Source of the DNA: Cellulomonas cellasea
GTDB lineage: Bacteria; Actinomycetota; Actinomycetes; Actinomycetales; Cellulomonadaceae
Length of the DNA: 64,000 nt
Assembly (NCBI RefSeq): GCF_030372105.1
Contig: NZ_JAUDBQ010000011.1
Coordinates: 99,714-163,713, forward strand
Reading direction: 5' to 3'
Positions 32,460-40,326 of this stretch are shown here, piece after piece; the first letter of the stretch is position 1, and every line of letters starts with the position of its first letter. The notes beneath the pieces are model-generated. The model was not told where the DNA came from. It ran no database searches and saw only the letters and a list, made by a program, of their open reading frames with translations. The translations under genes were made by a program, and so were the position numbers.

Positions 32460-33803
32460 TCACAGGCGTGCGAGGCGGGCCAGCAGCGTCTGGGAGGGCA
32501 CGGCCCAGGCGCCAGCCGCCTGGACGTCCGAGGCGACCTCCTGGTCGCTGGTGACCACCACGACCACCCGGCCCGGCGGCTCGGCCCGCACGATCTGGCG
32601 GATCAGGTCGTCCGCGATCTCCCCCACGGAGAACAGCGCCCGCACGTTCCGGGGCGCGGCCGCGGCGCCGGTGTGGCCCGGCTGGCCGTCGAAGCAGCAG
32701 GTGACCTCCACGCCGGTGCGCGAGGCGATGTTCGCCAGCGCGTCGAGCAGCCGGCGCCGCTGCTCGGCGAGCGCGAGCTGCGGGTAGGCCGCCTTCGAGA
32801 CGTTGTAGCCGTCGACGACGAGGTGGGCGTGGGGAAGCCCCAGGAGGTCGTCCAGCAGCGCCGGGTCGTGCACCTCGCGGCCCCGTGACGTCGGGCGCCT
32901 GACGGGCTCCTGCGCGCGCGACGCGACGGTGTCGGCGGGGCGCACCTCGACCGGCGGCAGCCCGAGCTCATGCCGGAGCGCGGCCCCCGCGTCGACGACC
33001 GTGTCGAGGAGCAGCCGGGCCCGCGACGACGCGACGCCCTGCGCGACCCGCGCCTCGCCGCGCATCGCGGCGCGCTCAGACTCAGCCGCCCGCCGCTCGG
33101 CCGCCGCGGCTGCCAGCTCCGCTCCCGCCTGCTCGCGCAGCGCCTGCGCCTCGAGGCGCGCGGCCTGCGCCTCGGCGAGGGCCTGCCGGGCCTCGCTGCG
33201 CGCCCGGTCCGCGTCGGAGCGCAGCCGGCGCTGCTCACGCCGGAGCACTGCGGCCTCGTCCTGCGCGGCGGAGGCCTCGAGCCGGGCCGCGCCGAGGCTC
33301 GCGGACAGGCGGGCCGCCTCCTGCTCAGCGCGCTCCGCACGGCGGGCCAGCGTGTCGAGGACGGCCTGGACGGGCCGGTCGGGCGACTCGCCGTCGTCGT
33401 CGGCGACCTCGGCGGCGGCCCCGCGGACGATGGACTCCCAGCCGTCGGGGCGCAGCAGCCAGGCGCCGATCGCGACCTCCGCGGGGTCGGCGGCCGGCGC
33501 CTCGCCGTCGGCGGGCTCGTCGGCACGGCCGGCCGCGATCGCGTCGGCGAGCTCGGGCCGCGCATGGCTCCACACCCGCGCGACCCGGCCGCGGAACGCG
33601 TCGTCATGGCGCAGCGCATGCCAGAGCGGCGCGGCGCCGGCGCTGGGCCTGCGACGCGGCGCGAACCGCTGGACCTGGCGCAGTGCGACCGGGACGTCCT
33701 TCGGGTCCATCTGCCCGAGCACCTCGGCCGCGGTGCGCACGAGCGCTGCCCGCACCGGTCCGGGCAGGTCAGCGCCCTGTCCGTCGGTCACGTCCTCGCT
33801 CAT
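32460..33803 (-). CDS. NYN (YacP-like) domain protein with coiled-coil
   Basis: A 447-residue protein. The N-terminal part (about 1-140) is helical, followed by a long Ala/Arg/Glu coiled coil (about 145-265). The C-terminal domain (about 310-447) is a PIN-like NYN domain: HLVVDGYNVSKA with a candidate metal Asp, CCFDGQPGH, and VVVVTSDQEV. YacP/Rae1 relatives are RNases that act on translated mRNA, so RNA cleavage is plausible. The ATG has TAGGGT six bases upstream, indicating a leaderless mRNA. It is divergent from the exonuclease gene. Confidence 0.85.
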   Translation of the reverse strand: MSEDVTDGQGADLPGPVRAALVRTAAEVLGQMDPKDVPVALRQVQRFAPRRRPSAGAAPLWHALRHDDAFRGRVARVWSHARPELADAIAAGRADEPADGEAPAADPAEVAIGAWLLRPDGWESIVRGAAAEVADDDGESPDRPVQAVLDTLARRAERAEQEAARLSASLGAARLEASAAQDEAAVLRREQRRLRSDADRARSEARQALAEAQAARLEAQALREQAGAELAAAAAERRAAESERAAMRGEARVAQGVASSRARLLLDTVVDAGAALRHELGLPPVEVRPADTVASRAQEPVRRPTSRGREVHDPALLDDLLGLPHAHLVVDGYNVSKAAYPQLALAEQRRRLLDALANIASRTGVEVTCCFDGQPGHTGAAAAPRNVRALFSVGEIADDLIRQIVRAEPPGRVVVVVTSDQEVASDVQAAGAWAVPSQTLLARLARL

Positions 33804-33922
33804 GCGCTCACCCTAGGCGTGCTCGCGCCGACCGGCGGCGCCGGGCGTGCGGCCGGTCGGCGACGGCGCCGTGACCGTGAGCGTCGTCAACGCTGTCAGT
33901 GCCTGCGGATAACGTGCGCGGC

Positions 33923-35791
33923 ATGCCGCCCTTCCCGCCCACCGGCCCGGCGCGCGCCGACCTAGCGCTCCCCCACCCCGGGAGCCCGGTCCAGCTCGCG
34001 CTCGACGAACTGGGCGTCCCGCTGTCAGAGGTCACGTTCGTGGTCGTGGACCTCGAGACCACCGGCAGCGCCCCGCAGGGCTCGGCCATCACGGAGATCG
34101 GCGCGGTGAAAGTCCGTGGCGGCGAGGTGCTCGGCGAGTTCCAGACCCTGGTGAACCCCGGCGGCCCGATCCCCGCGTTCATCTCCGTGCTGACCGGCAT
34201 CACCACAGCGATGGTGGTGGAGGCCCCACGCATCGAGGAGGTGCTGCCGAGCTTCCTGGAGTTCGCGCGCGGTGCGGTGCTCGTCGCCCACAACGCGCCC
34301 TTCGACATCGGGTTCCTCAAGGCCGCGGCCGCCCAGACGCATCATCCATGGCCGTCCCCACAGGTCGTCGACACCGTGCGTCTCGCCCGCGCGGTCGTCA
34401 CCCGCGACGAGGCCCCCAATCACAAGCTCGGCACGCTGGCCGCGCTCTTCCACGCGACGGTGACCCCCGACCACCGGGCGCTATCGGACGCGCGCGCCAC
34501 CGTCGACGTGCTGCACGCCCTGCTCGGACGACTCGCCCCGCTGGGCGTGACCCACTTGGAGGACCTGGCGACGGCGGCCGACCCGGTGCCATCGGCAGTC
34601 CGCCGCAAACGCCACCTGGCGGACGGCCTGCCCGACGCACCCGGCGTCTACATGTTCCGCGGGCCGGGCGACGAGGTGCTGTACGTCGGCACCTCCACCA
34701 CGTCGCTGCGCGCCCGTGTGCGCACCTACTTCACCGCCTCGGAGAAGCGCCGCCGGATGGCGGAGATGGTCCAGATCGCGCACGCCGTGACCCCCGTGGT
34801 GTGCGCGACGCCGTTGGAGGCCCGCGTGCGCGAGCTGCGCCTCATCGCCGAGCACTCCCCGCGCTACAACCGCCGGTCGCGGTTCCCCGAGCGCATGCCG
34901 TGGGTGCGGCTGACCGCCGAGGCGTACCCCCGGCTCACAGTGGTGCGCGAGGTGCGCCCCGACGCCCCGCAGGCGGCGCCGGCAAGCCACATCGGCCCCT
35001 TCGCCTCACGGGCCGCCGCGCAGGCCGCCGTCGACGCGCTGCATGAGGCGTTCCCCATCCGCCAATGCTCGCGACGCCTGCCCCTGGCGCCCGCCAGTGG
35101 CGCGAGCTCGTGCGCGCTGGCGGGGATGGGCCGGTGCGGCGCGCCGTGCGTCGGCGGCCAGGCCCCGGCCGACTACGCCGAGACCGTCGCCGCCGTGAGC
35201 GCGGCGATGCTCGGCGACCCCGAGCCGGTCGTCCGGGCGCATGCAGCGCGCATCGCCGCCCTGGTGGCGCGCGAGCGCTTCGAGGAGGCCGCCGGGATGC
35301 GCGACCAGCTCACGACCTTCCTGCGGGGCGCCAGCCGCGCCCAACGGCTCGAACCCCTCGCCCGGTGCCCCGAGCTCGTCGCCGCCCGCCCCCGGGATGT
35401 GGGCGGGTGGGAGGTCGTGCTCGTCCGCCACGGGCGGCTCGCCGGGACGACGACCACCACCCGGGGCGCCGATCCCTGGCCCGCGATCCACGCGCTGAGC
35501 CTCACCGGCGAGCACGTCGCCCCGCCAGTGCCGCCGGCGCCCGCGGCCCACCCCGAGGAGGCCGACCTGATACTCGGCTGGCTCGAGTCCCCCGGAGTGC
35601 GGCTCGTGCGCGCCGAGGGGGGATGGGCATGCCCGGTGCGAGGCTCCCAGGCTCTCCTGGAGGAGCCCGCCACTGTCGCGGGGCTCGTCGCGGACCACAT
35701 CGCCGGCCTCGCCCACCAGCCCGGCCCCCTCGACGACACGGCCGAGGCGCCGGGCGAGGCGGTGGGCGTCGGCGCCGCTGACGCGGCATGA
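33923..35791 (+). CDS. DEDD exonuclease / GIY-YIG (UvrC/Cho-like) fusion
   Basis: A two-nuclease protein of 622 residues. Residues about 37-205 form a DEDDh 3'-5' exonuclease like the DnaQ proofreading domain (VVDLETTGS with Asp43 and Glu45, AHNAPFDIGFL, HRALSDARA). Residues about 235-320 form a GIY-YIG endonuclease (APGVYMF, LYVGTSTTSLRARV, then Glu and Asn in AEHSPRYN). The remainder resembles the UvrC Cys-rich and UVR segments (GMGRCGAPCVG, RFEEAAGMRDQL). Mycobacterial Rv2191 has this layout. A role in DNA repair is inferred. TAACGT seven bases before the ATG at 33923 favours this start over the GTG at 33899. Confidence 0.88.
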   Translation: MPPFPPTGPARADLALPHPGSPVQLALDELGVPLSEVTFVVVDLETTGSAPQGSAITEIGAVKVRGGEVLGEFQTLVNPGGPIPAFISVLTGITTAMVVEAPRIEEVLPSFLEFARGAVLVAHNAPFDIGFLKAAAAQTHHPWPSPQVVDTVRLARAVVTRDEAPNHKLGTLAALFHATVTPDHRALSDARATVDVLHALLGRLAPLGVTHLEDLATAADPVPSAVRRKRHLADGLPDAPGVYMFRGPGDEVLYVGTSTTSLRARVRTYFTASEKRRRMAEMVQIAHAVTPVVCATPLEARVRELRLIAEHSPRYNRRSRFPERMPWVRLTAEAYPRLTVVREVRPDAPQAAPASHIGPFASRAAAQAAVDALHEAFPIRQCSRRLPLAPASGASSCALAGMGRCGAPCVGGQAPADYAETVAAVSAAMLGDPEPVVRAHAARIAALVARERFEEAAGMRDQLTTFLRGASRAQRLEPLARCPELVAARPRDVGGWEVVLVRHGRLAGTTTTTRGADPWPAIHALSLTGEHVAPPVPPAPAAHPEEADLILGWLESPGVRLVRAEGGWACPVRGSQALLEEPATVAGLVADHIAGLAHQPGPLDDTAEAPGEAVGVGAADAA

Positions 35792-35798
35792 TGGCCGC

Positions 35799-36080
35799 AT
35801 GCTGACAGCGATCGTCCACATCGACACCGAAGCCGCACGCATCCCCGAGGTCGCCGCGGCGATCGCCGAGGTCCCCGGGGTGAGCGAGGTCTACTCCGTC
35901 ACCGGTGGCGTCGACCTCATCGCCGTCGTCCGAGTGCGTGAGCACGAGCAGCTCGCAGACGTCATCGCCGACCACGTCAGCAAGGTCCAGGGCGTCATCC
36001 GGACGCAGACCTTCATCGCGTTCCGCACGTACTCGCAGCAGGACCTGTCACAGGCTTTCGCCCTCGGCATCGAGGACTGA
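35799..36080 (+). CDS. stand-alone Lrp/AsnC ligand-binding (RAM) domain protein
   Basis: A 93-residue protein consisting only of the RAM effector domain of Lrp/AsnC regulators (VPGVSEVYSVTGGVDLIAVVRV). The DNA-binding helix-turn-helix is absent. Such proteins bind small molecules, often amino acids, and may form mixed oligomers with full-length Lrp proteins. CATGAT six bases upstream of the ATG suggests a leaderless start. It follows the exonuclease gene by seven nt and converges on trpD. Confidence 0.85.
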   Translation: MLTAIVHIDTEAARIPEVAAAIAEVPGVSEVYSVTGGVDLIAVVRVREHEQLADVIADHVSKVQGVIRTQTFIAFRTYSQQDLSQAFALGIED

Positions 36081-36114
36081 CGCCCGGCTGACACCCCTCT
36101 GACAGCCTGCTGAC
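36077..36114 (+). repeat. four CTGAC repeats with exact 11-bp period
   Basis: CTGAC occurs at 36077, 36088, 36099 and 36110, each start exactly 11 bases from the last. The array begins inside the last codons of the RAM-domain gene and fills most of the gap to trpD. Spacing near one helical turn puts all copies on the same DNA face. Confidence 0.7.
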
Positions 36115-36131
36115 GGTCTGGCAGGTGGCGC

Positions 36132-37184
36132 TCAGCCCGCCGAGGAGGCGGAGCGCCACCGCTCGAGCGCGTCGGCCGCGGCCCCGGAGTCGATGGCCGC
36201 GGTGGCGAGGCCGAGGGCCGTGGAGAACCGCTCGACGAGCGTGCCCTGCGCCAGCCCCGGCAGGGTGCCGTCCGCGACCAGCGCGCCCGCCGCGTTCAGC
36301 AACACCGTCTCGCGCGCGGGGACCTTGTCGCCGGCCAGCACCTCCCGGAACACACCCGCGTTGACCGCCGGGTCCCCGCCCCGCAGGTCCTCGACCCGCA
36401 CGGGGGTGAGGCCCAGGTCGGCCACGGCGTCGAGCGTGTGCTCGGCCACCTCGCCGTCGCGGACCTCCCACACCTGGGACACGCCCGTCGGCGCCAGCTC
36501 GTCCAGGCCGTCCGGCCCACGGAACACCAGCGCGCTGGTCCCGCGTCCGGCGAGCACGCCAGCGACCAGGCCGGCCATCCGCGCGTCCGTCACGCCGATC
36601 GCCGTGACGGCGGGGCGCGCCGGGTTGGTGAGCGGGCCCAGGAAGTTGAACGCGGTGGCGATGCCGAGCTCGCGGCGTGGGACTGCCGCATGCCGCATGG
36701 CCGGGTGGAACACCTGCGCGAACAAGAACGTGATGCCGACCTCGGCGGCCAACTCCTGCACGCGCGCGACGGGCAGGTCCAGCCGGATGCCCAGCTCCTC
36801 CAGGACGTCGGCCGTCCCGGTGGACGACGAGGCCGCGCGATTCCCGTGCTTGACCACGCGCAGCCCGGCGCCCGCGATGACGAGGGCCGCCATCGAGGAG
36901 ATGTTCACGGTGTGCGCGCGGTCCCCGCCGGTGCCGACGATGTCGACACAGCGACCAGGCACCTCGATGAGCTGGGCGTGCGCCAGCATCGTGTCGGCCA
37001 GGGCCGTGAGCTCCTCGACCGTCTCGCCCTTGGCGCGCAAGGCGACGAGGAACCCCGCCACACGGGCCGGGGACGCCTCGCCGCCCATGATCTCGCTCAT
37101 CGCCCAGGAGGTCTGCTCGCGATCGAGGTCATGCCCGGCGACCAGGGCGGTGAGGAGGTCGGACCACGTCGCGGCGACGCTCAT
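36132..37184 (-). CDS. trpD: anthranilate phosphoribosyltransferase
   Basis: Second step of tryptophan synthesis, transferring phosphoribose from PRPP to anthranilate. The PRPP-binding loop [16 protein letters not shown], the [10 protein letters not shown] segment and [10 protein letters not shown] are all intact. Length 350 residues is standard. The ATG overlaps the stop codon of the upstream receiver-like gene by one base (TGATG), indicating coupled translation. No other trp gene is nearby. It sits next to ctaE-qcrCAB, as mycobacterial trpD does. Confidence 0.95.
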   Translation of the reverse strand: MSVAATWSDLLTALVAGHDLDREQTSWAMSEIMGGEASPARVAGFLVALRAKGETVEELTALADTMLAHAQLIEVPGRCVDIVGTGGDRAHTVNISSMAALVIAGAGLRVVKHGNRAASSSTGTADVLEELGIRLDLPVARVQELAAEVGITFLFAQVFHPAMRHAAVPRRELGIATAFNFLGPLTNPARPAVTAIGVTDARMAGLVAGVLAGRGTSALVFRGPDGLDELAPTGVSQVWEVRDGEVAEHTLDAVADLGLTPVRVEDLRGGDPAVNAGVFREVLAGDKVPARETVLLNAAGALVADGTLPGLAQGTLVERFSTALGLATAAIDSGAAADALERWRSASSAG

Positions 37185-37618
37185 CAGGCGGTGGCCCGCT
37201 CAGCGACGAGCCTCGCCACTGCGCGCTGCAGGTCCTCGGGGTCCAGGGGCCGGCTGAGCACCGCGTCGGCGTTGGACCAGGACGCGAGCCACGCGTCCTG
37301 CGGGCGCCCGGTCAGCAGCAGCACCGGCGGGCAGTTGTAGACCTCGTCCTTGAGCTGGCGCGACACGCCCATGCCGCCGGTCTTGGCGGCCTCGCCGTCG
37401 AGCACGAGGAGGTCGTAGCGGCCCGTGGACGCCTCGGTGATCACCGCTGCGGGGGACGCGACCTCGACCCACTCGATGTCGGGCGCCCCGCGGCCCAGGC
37501 GCCGCCCGACGGCCAGGAGGACCTCCTGCCGGGCGTCGACGTCGTCGCTGTAGAGGAGGATGCGAGGGGCATTGCCCTTCTCCTCGCTGTGCGGGTCCAG
37601 CGGCTCGACCGTGCTCAT
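37184..37618 (-). CDS. receiver-domain-like protein
   Basis: A 144-residue single receiver-like domain with no output domain. The acidic pair (Asp25, Asp26), the phospho-acceptor Asp74 in LLVLDGEA and Thr103 in LLLTGR fit CheY-type receivers. The conserved Lys before Pro is Arg123 (SRPLDP). It could be a single-domain response regulator or a degenerate one. Its stop overlaps the trpD start by one base. No kinase gene is nearby. A link to tryptophan synthesis is suggested only by coupling. Confidence 0.75.
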   Translation of the reverse strand: MSTVEPLDPHSEEKGNAPRILLYSDDVDARQEVLLAVGRRLGRGAPDIEWVEVASPAAVITEASTGRYDLLVLDGEAAKTGGMGVSRQLKDEVYNCPPVLLLTGRPQDAWLASWSNADAVLSRPLDPEDLQRAVARLVAERATA

Positions 37619-37786
37619 GGTGCTTCCTCATTCGTCTCGACGTGCCTTCAGGGGCATCTTGGCATGCCCAACCCCACTGACGCGCAGACCACAAGCATCC
37701 GCGCCGAACGGGCCCGGAAACTGACGGTGTGACATTTAACGCGCGCCGCGCCTAGGTCTAACGACCCATGCGGACGTGGTCTAGGC

Positions 37787-37792
37787 CATAAT
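37787..37792 (+). promoter_or_regulatory. -10 element of ctaE, leaderless arrangement
   Basis: CATAAT, one base from consensus, is followed by seven bases and then GTG at 37800. Transcription would start at the start codon. This decides between the GTG and the overlapping in-frame ATG at 37791, which lies within the hexamer. Confidence 0.65.
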
Positions 37793-37799
37793 GGCCGAC

Positions 37800-38438
37800 G
37801 TGTCGACTGCAACGGCTGCTCCCAGCACCTCAGCTCATCTGAGCGTCAACCGCCCGAATCCCGTTTCTGTCGGGACCATCGTGTGGCTCGCCAGCGAGCT
37901 CATGTTCTTCGCGGGCCTCTTCGCCATGTACTTCACGATCCGGGCAGCGGTGCCCGACGAGTGGGCGGTCCAGACCGAGCTGCTCTCGCTGCCGTTCGCC
38001 CTGGCCAACACCACGGTCCTCGTGCTGTCCTCGGTGACCTGCCAGATGGGCGTCTGGGCCGCCGAGCGATTCCAGCCCGTGCGAACCGGCAGCCTGCTGC
38101 AGGTGCACCGCTGGGGCATGAACGAGTGGATGACCCTGACCTTCGTCATGGGCTCGGTGTTCGTGGCGGGCCAGGTGTTCGAATACGCCGAGCTCGTCGA
38201 GCACGGCCTCACGATCTCCTCGAGCCCGTACGGCTCGGTCTTCTACCTCGCGACCGGATTCCACGGTCTGCACGTGGTGGGCGGCCTCATCGCGTTCCTC
38301 TTCCTTCTCGGCCGCTCGTTCTCCGCGAAGCGGTTCGGCCACCACGAGGCGACGACGGCGATCGTCACCTCGTACTACTGGCACTTCGTCGACGTCGTGT
38401 GGATCGCGCTGTTCGCGGTCATCTACATGCTGCAGTGA
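37800..38438 (+). CDS. ctaE: cytochrome c oxidase subunit III
   Basis: Subunit III of the aa3-type cytochrome c oxidase, an integral membrane protein with five hydrophobic helices. Family segments are clear: [34 protein letters not shown] and [19 protein letters not shown]. The length of 212 residues is normal for actinobacteria. The GTG start is chosen from the CATAAT hexamer seven bases upstream; an ATG at 37791 would add three residues. It leads the respiratory cluster with qcrCAB, so oxidase and bc1 complex can form the known actinobacterial supercomplex. Confidence 0.93.
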   Translation: MSTATAAPSTSAHLSVNRPNPVSVGTIVWLASELMFFAGLFAMYFTIRAAVPDEWAVQTELLSLPFALANTTVLVLSSVTCQMGVWAAERFQPVRTGSLLQVHRWGMNEWMTLTFVMGSVFVAGQVFEYAELVEHGLTISSSPYGSVFYLATGFHGLHVVGGLIAFLFLLGRSFSAKRFGHHEATTAIVTSYYWHFVDVVWIALFAVIYMLQ

Positions 38439-38503
38439 CCAGTGGCGCCTGGCGCCACCCCGTATTCGAACCCTGACCCACCGTGCGAGACGAGGAACGA
38501 TCC

Positions 38504-39289
38504 GTGAAAGCACTTGCAGCCCGCAGGCACCACCGGCATGCGCCGGTCGTGCTGCTCCTGCTGGCGCTGCTGGCAACCGGCGCGCTGTACGCCGTGCTGG
38601 CGCCGACGTCGGCTGACGCAGCCGACTCGGCGGCCAGCGCGAACGACATCGAGGCCGGCGACAAGCTCTTCCAGGCCAACTGCGCCACGTGCCATGGCCC
38701 GACCGGGGAGGGGACGGGGAGCGCCCCGTCCCTGATCGGCGTCGGCGCCGCGTCCGTGGACTTCCAGGTCGGCACTGGCCGGATGCCGATGGCGATCTCC
38801 GGCCCGCAGGCCGAGGCCAAGCCCGTCCAGTTCAACGCCGAGCAGACCGCGCAGCTCGCCGCCTACGTGGCCTCGCTGGGCGCCGGCCCGGGCATCCCGG
38901 TCGCCGACCAGGTCGACCCGAGCAAGGGCGACGTCGCCAACGGCATGGCCTTGTTCCGCACCAACTGCGCCATGTGCCACAACGCGGTCGGCGCCGGCGG
39001 AGCCCTCTCCGAGGGCAAGTACGCGCCGTCCCTGCTGGAGACCACGAACACGCACATCTACGAGGCGATGGCCACGGGCCCGCAGTCCATGCCCGTGTTC
39101 AGCGACGCGAACCTCACGTCCGAGGAGAAGCGCGACGTGATCGCGTACATCGACGCGCAGCGCGAGCCCTCCCCCGGCGGCATCAACCTCGGCTCCCTCG
39201 GGCCGGTCAGTGAAGGCCTGTGGGTGTGGGTCGTTGGAATCGGCCTGCTCATCGGAGCGACCGTCTGGATCGGAGCCAAGTCCTCGTGA
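38504..39289 (+). CDS. qcrC: cytochrome bc1 complex diheme cytochrome c subunit
   Basis: Diheme cytochrome c of the actinobacterial bc1 complex, carrying electrons directly to the aa3 oxidase. An N-terminal membrane anchor (about residues 14-38) is followed by two cytochrome c domains with heme sites CATCH and CAMCH. A C-terminal membrane helix (about 238-258) ends the 261-residue protein. The GTG at 38504 has GAGGAACG just upstream and is preferred over an earlier GTG at 38483. Its stop overlaps the qcrA start as GTGA. Confidence 0.95.
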   Translation: MKALAARRHHRHAPVVLLLLALLATGALYAVLAPTSADAADSAASANDIEAGDKLFQANCATCHGPTGEGTGSAPSLIGVGAASVDFQVGTGRMPMAISGPQAEAKPVQFNAEQTAQLAAYVASLGAGPGIPVADQVDPSKGDVANGMALFRTNCAMCHNAVGAGGALSEGKYAPSLLETTNTHIYEAMATGPQSMPVFSDANLTSEEKRDVIAYIDAQREPSPGGINLGSLGPVSEGLWVWVVGIGLLIGATVWIGAKSS

Positions 39290-40326
39290 GCACGCAGCAG
39301 AACCCCGGCCACGGCGACGAGGTCGTGGCGCACGAGGGCTCCGCCCCTGTGACCCACTTCCAGAACCCGGGCCTCCCGCCGCACAAGCCGCGGCAGGCCG
39401 ACCTCCACCCGGCGGCGGCCAAGCGCGCCGAGCGCCAGGTCGTCTTCCTGTTCACCCTGTCGATCATCGGCACCATCGGCGCCATCGTCGCGTGGGCGCT
39501 GGTGCCCCCGGGCGAGACGCCCTCCAGCATGCGCCTGTCGAACTTCCTCATCGGGTTCGGCCTCTTCCTCAGCCTCATCGGCATCGGCACCGCGGCCGTG
39601 CACTGGGCCAAGACGCTCATGAACGACCACGAGAAGGTCGAGATGCGCCACCAGCAGCGCAGCTCGGACGAGACCCGCGCGGTGGCGGTCGACATGCTCA
39701 AGGAAGGCGCCGCCGACTCCGGCATCGGGCGCCGTGGCGTCCTCAAGGGCGCGGCCGTGACATCGCTCGCGTTGTTCCCGCTCGCCATCGCCGTCCCGCT
39801 CATCGGCGACGTCGGCGGGACGTGGGACGTCGCGCGGCTCAAGCACACCATCTGGCGCAAGGGCGTCAAGCTGACCACCGACCCCGCCGGACGGCCCATC
39901 AAGGCCGCCGACGTCACCATCGGCTCGGTCTTCCACGTGATCCCCGAGAACCTCGAGGAGGTCCCGGTCGAGGACCGCCTCAACCAGAAGGCCAAGGCCG
40001 TGGTGCTCCTGGTGCGCCTCGACCCGCGGGACCTGAAGGAGTCCGAGGAGCGCAAGGGCTGGTCGTACGACGGCATCGTCGCGTACTCCAAGATCTGCAC
40101 CCACGTCGGATGCCCCGTAGCGTTGTACGAGCAGCAGACGCACCATCTGCTGTGCCCGTGCCACCAGTCGACGTTCGACGTCGCCGACGGCGCCAAGGTC
40201 GTGTTCGGCCCCGCGAAGCGCGCTCTGCCCCAGCTTCCCATCGAGGTCGACGACGAGGGCTACCTGGTGGCGCAGTCCGACTTCCACGAACCTGTCGGCC
40301 CGAGCTTCTGGGAGCGCCTCAAGTGA
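39286..40326 (+). CDS. qcrA: ubiquinol-cytochrome c reductase Rieske iron-sulfur subunit
   Basis: Rieske subunit of the bc1 complex, 346 residues. Three N-terminal membrane helices (an actinobacterial feature) precede the cluster-binding domain. The 2Fe-2S ligands are in CTHVGC and CPCHQS. The GTG start overlaps the qcrC stop by four bases, and its own stop overlaps the qcrB start the same way, so the three subunits are translationally coupled in fixed order. It oxidises menaquinol at the outer side of the membrane. Confidence 0.96.
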   Translation: MSTQQNPGHGDEVVAHEGSAPVTHFQNPGLPPHKPRQADLHPAAAKRAERQVVFLFTLSIIGTIGAIVAWALVPPGETPSSMRLSNFLIGFGLFLSLIGIGTAAVHWAKTLMNDHEKVEMRHQQRSSDETRAVAVDMLKEGAADSGIGRRGVLKGAAVTSLALFPLAIAVPLIGDVGGTWDVARLKHTIWRKGVKLTTDPAGRPIKAADVTIGSVFHVIPENLEEVPVEDRLNQKAKAVVLLVRLDPRDLKESEERKGWSYDGIVAYSKICTHVGCPVALYEQQTHHLLCPCHQSTFDVADGAKVVFGPAKRALPQLPIEVDDEGYLVAQSDFHEPVGPSFWERLK

